DNA of 64,000 nt from Gyromitra esculenta (taxonomy: Eukaryota > Ascomycota > Pezizomycetes > Pezizales > Discinaceae): contig JBCAML010000013.1 of NCBI GenBank assembly GCA_038503075.1, forward strand, positions 806,001-870,000. Direction: 5' to 3'. Shown in pieces: positions 48,068-61,000 of this stretch; position 1 is the stretch's first letter, and each line of letters opens with the position of its first letter. The notes under the pieces are model-generated. The model worked only from the letters and a program-made list of their open reading frames with translations, was not told where the DNA came from and did no database searches. The translations under genes were made by a program, and so were the position numbers.

Positions 48068-49919
48068 GGGTTGGGAGAGCCTTGGAAGTGCGTGATATAT
48101 CGACTACCTTCTAGCAGCTCCCCAGCATACTCTCTGCGCAAGATTTAGCGGAGCGGGTCTTAGATAACGAACGAACCACGGTAACGAAACATCGAATGGA
48201 GTTTTTTTGGGGGGGGATTATCGCGGGTGGTTTCCGCTGCACGTCTGCAGCTGAGATATGTTCTACATATTTTTTTCAGTAGATGTATCCCATATGCATA
48301 CACGCTGGTTAGGGGTAAACCACAGTATCAAATTTAACTCACCCAGCTATATAATAAATAAAAATACTACTACTACGGGGGGGGGGGAGGTTCGATACTG
48401 ATACTTCTAAGGATTTACGGAGCGAGAGATCACTCAATCAAGTCTAGCTAACTACCATAACAACATAATCCGTGCTACAGCCCAAGCTTGGTGGTTGAAA
48501 TAAAGTGTGCTAATTACTTGCGGCGAGAATAAATTTCTACGGATGGCAACCACCAAATAATGTATAGAATATGATAAAACTGTCAAACACCACCAAAAAT
48601 AACTCAAATTAAGGCTGTTAAAAAGCAAGATATACTACTTGGTAAGGAAAGGCCTTTGGACACGAAAAAAACTACAAAACAGCTGTGGATTGAGGTAGGA
48701 GGCAATCCTAGCATGGACTAAAATACGCCTATAAGGCCCTCCCTAGGGGAATTTAAACTTTGTTTTGAAGATGAGGAGTATTTATCAATTGTATTTGTCT
48801 ACCCTTTGCTTTTATTTCTTGTTGCTTGTGTTGTGGTTGTTGTGTTTTTCAATATTTGTTCTCGCTTTGGCGTTGTGACAAAACGGGCGTGGGAACTTAT
48901 TCTCGCCGCAAGTACATGTATCTGCGTTATCGGGATACACATGCATATGTACGTACCAATAGGATTAATATTGATTGGTCTGTGCCAACCCGGTCACGGC
49001 CAGCCGCCCAACGAAATTACAGTACTAGTATAGCTTCTACTTCCTCTTCAACTACGGCCGACTCTGCTTTTACGGCTCTCTGGCTATGGACAGCTGGTAG
49101 TTCAAAGATGGTTTCGGATTAATCACCACTACTTTCTCTGCCGTGGATCGACCGAGTTGGGGGGTATTTACATAGCAAGCGTTCAATAGCTAGCCATGGT
49201 GGCGGTTAGTTAATGAGTACTGCATGGCCGATGGTGATGGTGTGGTGATGGTGATGGTGATGGTGATTATCCGCTATCTGAAATCCTCTCCTCTCCCCTC
49301 CTCCATACTCTATGCATCACAAGATATCCCCCCCCCCCCATGGCCAGGAAAACATCGAGTTCAGTTAACACCGCCTCAGTTTTCGTGTTCTTCGATTCTA
49401 ACACGTTTATTGGTTCATGTACCTATAAAAAAACTTCGGGCTGAAATTTACTCCTCCCATCCATCCACCGCCGCCGCCAAATACGAGCCACCAGCCACCA
49501 GCGCTGCAGCAACAAAACTGCGTGTATGTACAGTTAAAACAAAACCAAACAAAAGGTCTAAAGCGAGAGCAAGGGGGAAATAGGAGGAAACCAAAAAAAA
49601 CCAAATAGAAGACAACGCCTGATGCTGTGCCGTGAGCACTCCGCCAAGTCTGCTCGTCATCCAATTTAGTACACGAGAGGCATATATAGGAAACGACGAG
49701 GGGCAAGAAATGAGAAGAAACTAGATATAAACAAACAAAAAAAGGGGGGGGGGAGGGAGTATAGTTGGGTGGTTCATGGTCCATAATCCATATAGTTGAG
49801 TAACAAAATAAAAAAATCGCAATAGGATACAGACAAAAGCACACCCACACCTACTCTCTCTCTGAAGTGAAATGAAAAAAAAGGGGGAAATTGGTATCTA
49901 CTTCCTCCTCAACACCCAC

Positions 49920-51456
49920 CTACTTCTCACCCTCCCCCGCCTTCCTCGCATTCCTCCACTTTCCAACCTTCTCGCCCAAGTACTTAGCGCTCTTGCCAAC
50001 CCCAGCCGTCAATATCCCCTTCGCGCTCTGGCTCGCGCTCGGCCACGCAATCGTACTCTTGATGACCCCGCCAACGGCCTTCCTGATCTCGTCCGCATCC
50101 CCCTTTGCGATGCGCTGCTCAAACTCCCCTCCCTGCTTCTTGTCCACGCGCTCTTCGTCCTCCGTCCTTCCCACCATCTTCTCAAACTCCAGCGCCGGGA
50201 TCGCATACTTGCGCTGGTAGTGGAAATACAGCTTTTCACGAAACGCCTTGGGCAGCCTTCGCACCATGTTCCCCCTCTTCACCGGGTCCGTGTCCTGCAG
50301 CAACTCCGCGTCCGCCGCCGCCGCCGCCGCCGCCCCCGTCGCGAGGACGCCGTCGGTCCGCTCCAGCGAGTCCCTCGCGAACCGCACGTTCGGCAGCTGC
50401 GCAATCAGCGGCGCGTAGAGGCGCCGGAAGTGCGGGAGCTGATTGTCGACGATGTTCTGCACTTTGTTCGGGTTCTCGGCGTAGAGGCGCATGCGCGGAT
50501 CGCCCATGTACGAGATGCCGGCGATGGCGGAGTAGAGCTGGTGCTCGGTGAATTTCTCCGGGAGCAGCAGCAGCGCGACGCGGACGGCCGAGAGGAGGTT
50601 GGTCTGGTTCGCGAGGCGGACGCGGGGGTCGTCGCGGAGGGTTACGACGGGCTTTTGGAGGCGCCCGGCGAGGTAGAGGGTGTCCCATTCGGAAAGGTCG
50701 CGGCAGAGCGTGTCGATGTTTACGACGCCGTATTTTACTAGCTATGGTAGGGGTGGGGTTAGTTATCGTGTTTGGGAGGTGGGGGAGAGGTTTATTGGGT
50801 TAGGGTTCGGGGGTAGCTTACTGTGCCGTTGATTTCAACGTACGGGTTAAAGTATACCCCTGCGCCCATATTGTCCTGGACATAGCTCACGGCGCCACTA
50901 CCCAGAGCTCCCAGGAACGAATAATGGTCTCTGTGCTGGCTTAGGTTCAGGGAGTGCCAATGCTGTGTGTAGGTCACCCCGAACATCAGATCCACCATTG
51001 GCCTCTTCTTCCCTGACTGCCCCCCTGCTCCCTGCGAGAACACGCCGGAGCCGTACGCGAATGCGTATCTCACGGGGGCTCGGAACTGCAATAGCAGGGA
51101 TCGCAGCCACTCTTTGAGCGCAACGTCGACGTGCATATGCTTGTTCGTGCCGAAATTGCGGAGCAGGGCGTAGTGCGAGTTGAGGTTGATGTCAGGCTCG
51201 TCGAAGTTGGGAGGCGGCGGAGGAATCTTGAAGTTGGGATCCTCCAGACGGTGGGTGGAGGACGAGAAGGGCTGCCATTGCCGTGATTTCCAGGCTGCTG
51301 GGTGGATGATGAGTCGAGGTGCTATAGGATGGAACGACCGTGCAGGGAGAAAGCCAGATCTAGAAACACTCTGTGCAAGTGGTCAGTGGGATGGAATCGA
51401 GATGGGATTTCGAGGGGATGGCTAGACAAGAGACCCACTAAGATGCGCGACACCAT
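49920..51456 (-). CDS. TAM41: Mitochondrial phosphatidate cytidylyltransferase Tam41
   Basis: Three exons (51456-51439, 51370-50822, 50741-49920) give 462 residues. Tam41 makes CDP-diacylglycerol on the matrix side of the inner membrane, the first step towards cardiolipin. The start was found by joining a 6-codon first exon (MVSRIL) through a 68-nt intron with a CTGAC branch point. The joined N-terminus SVSRSGFLPARSFHPI is Arg/Ser-rich without acids, a good import presequence. The catalytic part shows FRAPVRYAFAYGSGVFSQ, then MVDLMFGV and WHSLNLSQHRDHYSFL, and MGAGVYFNPYVEING. After the second intron, LVKYGVVNIDTLCRDLSEWD and SYMGDPRMRLYAENPNKV are family blocks. A run of eight alanines near 50310-50330 is a local insertion. 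The exons are strongly GC-rich at third positions. Confidence 0.94.
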
Positions 51457-54004
51457 GGTGGGACCTGGTATCGTGGGGCGAGATGGAGGAAACGGGAGGG
51501 CCTCTCGATTGCTGGATAGCTGTGCAGTATAGCTGATGGAATTCGATACCTCAATGTCAGTTGTGACAGAGACAGAAGGAGAGTCGTGGACAGTCGATAA
51601 CCAAGATTCCCAGCACCGGGCATTGTGTCATTGGTTTGGTGTTGAGTCCGCCCGCCAAGAAACAGAAACAAGCAGGGCAAGGCAAGGCACAGCAATTGAG
51701 CCTCCGCTTCCCCGGCCCCACCACTCGGACACCCGAGGCGGTGTTCTCCGCGGCATTTACGGCGTCGGCAAGCCGTATACAGGCCCTCTGTCTTTCCCGA
51801 GCGTGAATGCGGTTTTTTCTTTTCCCCCCCTCTGCTGTGGAGCTCCGAGTTCTCCCGACTGTGTGTAGTGCCTGGTGTGGCCTTTGCTCTTATTGGTGGG
51901 AGTGTGTGGGGCCTGGGATAGCTTGCGGGGTTAGGGTATTTGGATTTAAGCACGCATGTGTGGGCTGGAAAACAGGCGGCCATTATATGTCTTTGGTGGT
52001 GAGATGTCTGTTTTCTGATGTCGAAGCTGTGGGCCAAGGATCAGAATAGCATGTTTGCAGTGGCACAGAGGATTGGTGACATTCTCTGCCAATTTGCACT
52101 TTGAAAGCCGTATTACACAGGCAAAGATGGCTGAAATGATAGAAATGATGCCAGATTTGTTTGTGTGGATTTGTGCAATCCTTGGCGCCAAGCCGAGAGC
52201 CTTGGTACATGCCGTCATCGTAGATTGTATCACCAGATATCACTCTGCGCGGAGGGTCATACGAGATCACTCGCTCACGAATTGTTTAAATTTGTTCTTC
52301 GCCACTTGTCATTTTCTCATTAGGCGTGTACATCCTATTGACCACATTCGAATAGTGCGATGCTCCTAGATCTCGCGGAATAAACCCGAGATAATGGTAG
52401 ATAATGGATGAATAGATTTGGCGTGAATAGTCCCCAGGCATATGCCTCGCCGATAATCGTGTTAGCAAACGTATATGGTGGATAATAATCTTTAAGCCGT
52501 GGCTAGATAGTTGAGCAATAATAAACGAGTTTTCTTTTCATCTAATAATCAGTTTTCACATTGTTCAAATGCGTAGTGCCAGTGGATTCGTCGCAATATA
52601 AGAGTACGGGAAGACCCTCGATACAATACCAGACACAAACCGTGTCTGTATAAACAGACTCTAAGAATACAGACCTGATCCAAGGCGGATGCGCTTGTGT
52701 GCCAATAAAGGACGATACGGGAGGGGCAGAGGGATAGTACTAAACCTAGACTCTCTCGTAATCTACAGCATCGATGGCCTATGCAGAAGAAGTGGTGAAC
52801 TGGGTGTTGGCTATAAAATACTATCTTAATATTAGTATAATAGGATTTGCTGGACTCAGGAACTAATAAGAAAGCAAAAAGGCGTAACGGATGGTATAGC
52901 CAGCAGCCTGCAAATGCAGAATCGAGCAATCCGTCTATCATAGCGATGCAAATCTCGAGCGCAGTCGCAACGTTTAATACTTGGCTGTAATCTTCAAGGT
53001 TGTTAGCAGTGACCGAATACAGCCTAGAGATAGAAGGATTTAGTGGCAATAGCTCAACCCCTCCACAGCCCCCCGTTTCAAACTGCGCAATATCACGTCT
53101 ATGCTGCCGACGGGATGACTGCAGCTCCGACTGTAAATGCTCGAGTGAGCCACCGCATCCTGAAAAGAGCCCTAGCGTATAACCACTGCTGTGGATTATT
53201 TGAATGCAGCAATTCCGGGCACTGTGTTCCAAATGGGTATGATATCGTCAAGTATCATACAACAGAGCGATGTTTTGATACCATGTGGCTTGAATTTTTC
53301 GCGCTGCGAATGAATCGTGAACCAGTGGCCCTGCTCCAGGCAGCAATGGAGCGATATTGTGTTGCAGTGGCTTCTAATACCACGATGTCTCCGTCTGGTC
53401 TATTAGCCACGCTGCCAAATAATGTAAAAACTACCAATTGAATGCGGAGGGAGAGATATAGGGAAGACGAGCAGCATCCAGACGTATCGATAAGCTGCTA
53501 TCGAATGATATTTTGTTTCCCTCAATTGTTTTGCTAATGCGGTCGCCATTGAAGTTCTGTAAGGGCTGGGATTAGATGTCAGTAATGGAAGAGCGGGGAG
53601 AGAGCTGCAGAAACGAGAGGGTGGCCATTCTATTGAATCGAGTGTATGAGAGTGCCCGCCAGAGATCGAAACAAACGAGAGACCCAATATGCAGAGAATT
53701 GGGGGAATGCTGATGCCCGATGCAGGTATTCTCTCCTGAACTGGGGTTGGAAGAGGATGTTTGGTGGGATGTTTGTCGTTGGGATCCGTCTTGGCGCCGT
53801 CCGCACAGGGTCTCACTCACCGCAGCGGCCAATCCGGCGCCGTGCAGCCGGAGTGGCGCAAACAACGCGCCGATCGCCGCGTCTCCCCGGACCCGACTGC
53901 TCTGCACGCACTAGCCGACTATCGCCCTGCGCCGCCGGCACCGCACCGCCTTCTCCCCCGGATGCTCTTTCCCTTTTCTCAATTTGTATGACGCCCTGCT
54001 AGCT
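51457..54004. other. Divergent spacer between TAM41 and EXO5
   Basis: 2.5 kb with no supported gene. A 227-codon frame on the minus strand at 52549-53232 and overlapping plus-strand frames have no recognisable domain. The last 200 bases before EXO5 are very GC-rich. Confidence 0.45.
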
Positions 54005-55808
54005 ATGGCTCCTCAGAGTTTTCACAGCCATAGTAGTGACTACGGCAGTGACATCGACATTGACATCGACATCGACATCGCCGGCGTTGACCTCGCCTTG
54101 CCCGGAGCCGCAGCAATCGTCCTCGAGAGCGACTACGGGAGTGACATCGATATCGCCGACGAAGCCATCCTCGACCTCCTCAACCTCCCCGCACCACTCT
54201 CGCCCTCGCCCTCGCCCTCGCCCTCGCCCTCGCCCACGCCCTTGCCCTCACCGCTATACCCGACTCTTGACCTCCTCGACCTCCCCGCGCCGCTATACCC
54301 GTCTCTCGATGATCTCGCGCAGGATTTCACTCCCGCTGTGCCGAAGCCCATGGCGGTGGTGGTCAAGACCCGTACCCGCTTCGCCCGCAACGGCACGCTG
54401 GTTATCGAGTACGACGAGCTCGCCCGTAAAGGCACCCTCGAGGCGCGCACTCCCCGAAGCCCCGGAGCCTCTGCTGACTGCCGTAGAGCTGCCCGACGTC
54501 ACCGACCCGCCGGTCAACCTCCTAACCACCGTCTCTGAAGCCCAGCCCGAAGCCGACCCCTCAGACACCGTCCCGCCACCGGGGAGCCCCCGGTCCCCGT
54601 ATGAGCGCTTCCGCATGCGCCGGGGCCAGCTCTCCGTCACGGATCTCGTCAGCGGCGTGTGGTGCGAGCAGCAGTTCCAGTACACGCTCGAGCGCGGTTT
54701 CAAGCGCACCACCCCCGCAATGGCAAAAGGAACAAAGCTCCACAAGGTCCTCGAAGACGAGGTCCACACCACCGTCCCGGTCGAGGTCACAACCCCCGAA
54801 GACGTCTTTGGCCTGAAGCTGTTCAACATCTCGCAGGGCCTCCTCTCCCTCGAAGAGCAGGGCATGACCCGCGAGCTCGACGTGTTCGGATACCTCGACG
54901 GCATCTTCGTCCAGGGCGTGATCGACGAAATCACCTACAAGAACCCAGACCCCAACCACACCCCGCAGCTGCTGCCGTCCAGCTCCCGCATCGCCTACAT
55001 CACAGACACGAAAACCCGCTCGTCCCGCTCCCTGCCCCGGGGCTCGCAGCTCCGTGCTACCGCACTGCAGCTCATGCTGTACCACCGACTGCTGTCGCTC
55101 CTGCCGAGCGTGCCGTTCGACACCGTGCTTGCCCACCGCAGCCTCGATGGGACCGCCCCGCTCTCGGACCAGTTCGTCGCGCAGATTGCGTCCATCCCTT
55201 CGGCGATTGCGCTCGACGAACTGCTGCTGAATAACAGCCTGAGCGGGCTGTGGATGCTGGTGCTGCGGCAGCTGGAGAAGAGTATTCCGACTGTGGGGGA
55301 CACGGTGGGCGTGGTGTACCGTGCGCAGAGCGACGGGGAGGTGATGGCGCGCCAGGCGTGGGGGGTCGATGGCGAGGGGCTGGAGTCGCATCTGAAGGGG
55401 ACGCTGAAGTGGTGGAGGGGCGAGAGGGGGAGTGTTGGTGTTCAGATCGAGGACGCGTGGAAGTGCCGCATCTGTGAGTTTGAGGAGAGCTGTACGTGGC
55501 GCCTGGGACAGGCGGAGAGGCTGGCGCAGAACGTGAGGAGGCGGAAGGAGGGGAGTGATGAGGAGCGGGGCCGGAGCGGGGGGAAGAAGGTCAAGGTTGC
55601 CAACGACGCGGACAGTGAAGCAGAAGCCAAAATGAGGGGAAAGAGTATGGACGAGCCGGAAAAGGGAAAGAAACTTAGATCTCGATCGAAGTGTAAGGCA
55701 ACCCCCGAAACAAACACGGACATACCACGCGAAATCGAAGCACCGAAAACATCCCCCAAAAAAGGAAGAAGCAAATCTAAGAAGAAGGACAACAAACCTG
55801 ACGCCTGA
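54005..55808 (+). CDS. EXO5: Exonuclease V (iron-sulphur 5' exonuclease)
   Basis: Two exons (54005-54425, 54487-55808) give 580 residues. Exo5/Dem1 is a single-strand-specific nuclease of the RecB/AddB fold, mitochondrial in budding yeast and nuclear in mammals. The acidic N-terminus carries SDYGSDI twice, a DIDIDIDIDI run and an SPSPSPSP run, both from hexanucleotide repeats. The 61-nt intron (CTGAC branch, TAG end) moves the frame from this arm to the catalytic part. TDLVSGVWCEQQFQ holds Cys200, and KCRICEFEESC holds Cys467, Cys470 and Cys476, the four ligands of the 4Fe-4S cluster. GVIDEI (D287) and TDTKTR (D314, K316) are the nuclease residues. The C-terminal tail is Lys-rich and disordered. 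The catalytic part reads continuously. Several alternative short introns were considered; this one has the best signals. Confidence 0.92.
54198..54240. repeat. (CTCGCC)n minisatellite inside EXO5
   Basis: Seven near-perfect hexamers encode the Ser-Pro run of the Exo5 N-terminal arm. A second hexamer repeat (GACATC) at about 54054-54083 encodes the Asp-Ile run. Both keep the frame when units are gained or lost. Confidence 0.85.
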
Positions 55809-58026
55809 ATCTCCCCTCTCCCTCTCCTCCTGCCCCTCCACATGCACACGAAACCCCGTTTTTTGATTCACATCTTTATTTTTGTTTGCTGGTGCACTTG
55901 CATCGCACCGGCTGGCGTTGGTTATTACAGGAAAGCCACCCATACACACACACCATGAATTATATTATGTAACATTTGTACCAGACACTTTTGTATGATT
56001 TATATTAAGTTTATTCAGTACGGGTCAAGAGGGTCATGTTTTTAGGCGGATAAAAGGAATGGTTTATACTGGTGGTTGCTTTTTGGGGGGGGGGTGGCGT
56101 GATTGGGATATGGAGGGCTTGGCCGTTATCCGTATCACGGTTGGTCACTCGGTTGATGGCAACTCTGGGTGGAGGATGATAGGGGCGGGGGAGGGGGAGG
56201 TGGGTGCAAACGCGGTTATATGCATGTATCGTATGTACAATACTCTAGAAATACGACTTGCATACGCCGTACCTAGGCGCTGGTATATTAGGAATTGAGC
56301 TACAGAGCTCACGCGGAGAGTAGGCGCTGGGTACATTTGGTACTGTATTACATGCGGTTTTGCTTAGGAGAGTTGCGTCTCGAGAGGACGTGCGGCGTCT
56401 CGCGCGCAAAAACGTGGTCTAGGTATATCAATAGCTAGCATATACAGGTATCCGTTGGTTTTAAACGCCTGTGGTCTTGCATTACCTCGCCATCGATTGC
56501 TTAACTTCCTAGAGTGGGAGTGTTTCAGGTTTATTTGTATCTGTATCGCTGAGTCTGCTGGCTCTCGCATCCGCTCTTTCGGCACCTCCGCTCTTAGGCC
56601 CCCCTTAAACACAGGTAGGCATTTAATTTAACACACCCGTATCACACTCTTCACGTTTAACTAGAATACCTATTTTAATCGATTTGATGGGCTGGTTTCC
56701 CACTTACCGGCCAACCAGCAGAGTTTTGCCAAAATCATAGCTTGTCACTCGCGTCTTGGCGTCCTCTACATGCTGAGAATAGTGAATACATGTATATGTG
56801 GCACATCTGCGCAACGCGGCCAAGAAGAGAAGAGAAAGGAAAACCAAACACGGGCATCGAGCTCCTATATATACACTCTCGATAAAGCCATAGAAGCCGG
56901 GCTATAAGGGTTCTTTGGGCGCCGAATAGATCGGCCCGAGTATATCCCCACGGTCCAGCAGCTAAAACTTCTAGCCGAACCGGTATGCCGTCGGAGGACG
57001 TGAACCTTAGGAGGCTTATTATCCGGCACTGTGACTTTATCTGTTCATTTGTACTTGAGCATCCGATGGGCTACAATTGTTAATTCTTCTTTGGATCTAC
57101 GAAACCTTGATGCATGATGGTCTCAGCCTTATCTGTGTTTACACTTGTGGAGCAGCCCTCACGTACTCTACATCACTACACCTAGCTACCATGTGCCATG
57201 GCAGGAGCCTTTTGGAAGCGTTGAAATTAGAAGGGCCATCACCATGGGCTCGTTCCCATCCCTATTACCGTTGGCTGCTGCGCAGGAGGGGCTCTGCACG
57301 AGGCCACGCGCGCTTGTCATACCAATCGTGATTTTACCGCTGTTCTCTTAAGCGCTTCTATTCTCTAACTCTTCTCATCTTCTTTAAACGCTAACCCGAC
57401 GCAAAATCAATGCTATTGGGTAAGGGTCTTCTTTTCTTTCTTCTCTATAATATACCGGCAGTAGCGTCGCCATGATCCGTTACGAGTCTATCACTGAGGC
57501 GGGGCCAGGGCCAGGGCTTTTTCGTATTTATCTCAAAACGGATAGGGTCTTCGCTGGGATTCTACTATTTCTGCCTAACTGCAAAATATTGTGTCTGTCT
57601 CATACGATACGATTTTTCTGAGTTTATAATCATTCGATGTTCGATATTGTAATATTAGGCATAAAGAGAGTCGATTGTTTCTTGCATCAGCCGAGTGATA
57701 TATTGTGAGGGACAAACCACTGCCAAGCCAGCTGAGTAATTAGCGGGGAGGCTCATGGCGGGGTGTTTAAACCTTGTCGTCATTTCGAAACATCAGCACC
57801 GAGAGAGCCACGGGTGTTCGACTCGACTTTCAGGCTATCATCAGCCATCGCCCTCACTACCATCTCCATCTCCCACTTCCATCTCCCCCGGGCAGACTTC
57901 TCCTCTTTAGTTTTACCAATTACACTCCTCTTTTTCTGCTCACCGCCTATGGTTTCAGCTCGCCTTCTACTCCTATAACCCCATCTATTGACCAGCCAAA
58001 GAAAGATCCCTCGCCCAGCAGTAGCA
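55809..58026. other. Spacer between EXO5 and the listerin gene
   Basis: 2.2 kb with no supported gene. It holds a G10 run at 56085-56094, a TATATATA stretch near 56870, and a pyrimidine-rich leader (about 57840-58000) before the listerin start. Confidence 0.5.
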
Positions 58027-61000
58027 ATGTCCAAGAAGCGTGCCCCTGCCCGTAGCAGCAACGCGGCCCATGCAGCCTCCGGGGCCCCTTCTTCCGCTTT
58101 CGGTGGATTTGGAGCATCCAATGCTTTCTCCTCCACAGCCACGTCACAGCTCTCATACGTAGTCGAGCCGCCAGATCTCTCACAAATATCCGACAGCAAT
58201 CTCGTTGTGTTATTCAAAAACTTATCCAAGAAGGACGATACCACAAGAGCAAAAGCGCTAGAAGATCTCCAGAATTCTCTTGGCAGTTCTGTGGATGTAG
58301 AGGAACCTGTCTTGGCGGCTTGGGTGGGTTTCCTCTTTTTGCCCTTTATGCTCCCAGTGGCATTGCTTGTATCTAGAAAGAGAACGAAATATAAAATAAG
58401 AATGCTGGCTGAGAATACCACTGTGTCTACGTGAAAGAGAATAGATCCGACTGTATCCCCGTCTCTCCACTGATGTCTCGCGCCGCGTCCGTCAGCTCAC
58501 ACACACTGTTCACGGCATCATTTCACAACGCGCAGGGAGAGAACTTGCAAAGTACATGCCAAAGGTAGTAGGTGCCTGGTTGGTTGGGCTATTCGATAAT
58601 GATCGAGTCACGGCCAAGGCTGCGAAGGACGCGTTAAAGGCAGTATTCACTACTGATGAGAAGGTCGGAAACGTGTGGCTGCATTACCACGTGACAATAC
58701 TTTCGTACTGCACGGATGTCATAACGAACGAGAGCGCAAATTCATTGAGTGATGAGCGACAGGTCTCGCCCGATGATGCGGAGAGCAAGTTTGCGAGGGT
58801 TATCGCGACTTGTGCGTTGACTGTGGGACATCTAATAAGTTTGTGCTCCCAAGTGAATTTTTGTGGTAGAGGAAAGACTAAAACCGATATAGCGGAGCTC
58901 TCCCTGGAAGAGCTCGAAAAACAGGATTCTATCTACCAAGCCTTGTTCAGCAGTTCTCACCTCTGGGCATTCACATATCATGCAGATCCTTTCCTGCGAA
59001 AAGCACTCTACAAGTTCCTCCAACTCACCCTCCAAAAGCGACCTGATTTGATCACCGCCAACCTCAAGACTATTTCTACCGCAATAATAATTAAATCTCT
59101 GGCCACTTCGCAAACTGGCTCCGTGATTGACTTCCTCGACGCCCTATTGGATTTAACAGTTTCGCTACCGGCAACTTGGACAATTATCACGCCACCCAAA
59201 AAACGTACGCCAATCGCACTTATCCAACGCTTCATCAAACTTGGCTCCCAAACTGCGGGGCCGGAATACTGGATTGGAGTGAGTAAGTTGCTCTCTGCTT
59301 TGCCAAACGAGATCCTCCCTACGACAGCAGAAGGTGCGAAGGATCTCTTGAACGCCATCGTGAGCGGGATTAAAAGCGGACCGGAGCCACGATCGCATTT
59401 GATTGCGGCGTGGGGAGCATATCATTCGTGTTGCTATCATTTGCTTTCGTTGGCATCTACCGAGGATGAGGTGACTAGATATATCCTTAACGAGGCGATG
59501 TATCCTGTTTACGAGCAGTACCTACAAGCTGGAGATCCAAATGCGCACCTGGCTATCTCGAACCATGGTGCAGCGATTTGTGCAGGTGGAATTGCTATGG
59601 CCGGTATACAGCCTGAGCGGGTTATGGAGCTGATCTGGCAGGAGGTGTGGCACAAAATTACAGATCTGGTCCTGAAAAGCATCAAGGGCGAGACTGTTAA
59701 CGAAGGAGAAACGGCAGCGAACTTGAGAGAGGTGGGACAACGATGGGGTGATCTATGTTCCGGGGTCCTGGCGCGGGCTAGGCCAGAGAATCCGGTTGTG
59801 GGGGTTATGAGGACGGGTGGTGCCGATGTTCTTGTTGCGAGTATTGAGACTATTATCGCCGAAAAAGGGAAGCGAGAAGAGGTTGCGCGAGTTCTAGAGA
59901 TGGTTATGAGTAGTTTTGGGGAATATGTGCTGGAGGTGGAGAAAGCGGAGGAGGTGTGTCTTGAATTTCCTCATGAATTATCACTCGCTAACTAAATTTA
60001 TAGGCCACAGCCACTTTCTTCGCGAGAATCCCAGAGCTCTTAGTTTCACCATCATTGAAACATGTTCTTGGTACACTTATAGCTCATGGCGTTCACAAAT
60101 CCGATTCTCCCGCTTTCCAAGCCGCCTGGAAAAACACCATCCAATCCATCCTCATCTCCTCACTTTCCAAAGAAGCTAAGGAAGCCGCTATTCTCCAGCT
60201 TCTCCAGCCAACTCTCCCATTAACATCCAAGGGGAAGTTTCCACTCGTCCAAGAATTTGACCGCTACATCACCAACAAGCTCCAAACCAGTTTAACCACA
60301 GACGACGCCCCAGGCTGGGACATTACCGAGTCCGCATTCCACTCAATTGCGGTGTCCCCCGATACAAAAATTGCGATGCTTACCACACTTACTTCTGCTC
60401 TCTCCCTCACGGAGGAAGACCGCACTCCGAAAGTGTGTCAACACCTCGGGGCCGTTGCGCAACGCGATCCTACGGTACTCGTCGAGTTCGCACGCTCGGA
60501 ACATGGCGCAGATCTGATGTGGCGGCTACTGGTGCTGTTAGAGTCGGAGGATAAGGGAGTTGCCGCAGCAGCGAAAAGCATTAGTAGTACGATCAAGAAA
60601 GGTCTTAAGAGTAACGCAACGAGCAAAGAGCAGGCAGACCATGTGGTAGAGTCTTTAGTCGATATTATCGCGAAAAGTGTGAGGGAGCCGGGGGATGACG
60701 TGGAGTTGTCACTCTATGCGCTTGCAAGCAAGGCGAAAGATCTAATATCGTGGGCGCCGGAAGCTGAGAGGGTGGGGCTGGTAGATAAGCTGTTGTTTAA
60801 TGAAGAGTACTGGAAGGCTGGATTGCGGCCGTTCTTAAGGAATACACCTAGCGTATCGTTGGCAATTACGAATCCAATTGGGAGTTGTGTTTTTCTCGTC
60901 AAGGAGGGAGCAGAGGATTTGGGTACACTGGAGCCAGTAGTAAGGGATAGACGGGGTCTTTCTGGTGCACTAAGAATGGAGATCTTTACAGTTGAGTTTT

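Larger units (their letters stand above)
46140..49919. other. 3.8-kb gene-free spacer with G-tracts and microsatellites
   Basis: No supported gene. It holds homopurine G-runs of 8-11 bases at 46802-46812, 47527-47534, 48209-48217, 48377-48387 and 49744-49753, and a C12 run at 49328-49339. Simple repeats lie at 47833-47860, 48037-48067 and 49232-49266. A tRNA-like remnant may lie at 47332-47412. Confidence 0.55.

Noticed and set aside
48806..49033. 75-codon hydrophobic frame that could be a small membrane protein
   Set aside because: It lacks an ATG at its start, and the T/G-rich composition alone gives Val/Leu/Phe runs.
52549..53232. 227-codon minus-strand frame with several cysteines
   Set aside because: It opens with ATG but has no recognisable domain, overlaps equally open frames on the plus strand (53000-53441), and no homologous splice partner was found. 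Possibly a decayed gene, but not supported.
54561..55949. 462-codon open frame on the minus strand opposite EXO5
   Set aside because: It is the mirror of a GC-rich conserved coding exon. High third-position GC removes stop codons on the other strand. No domain is visible in it.
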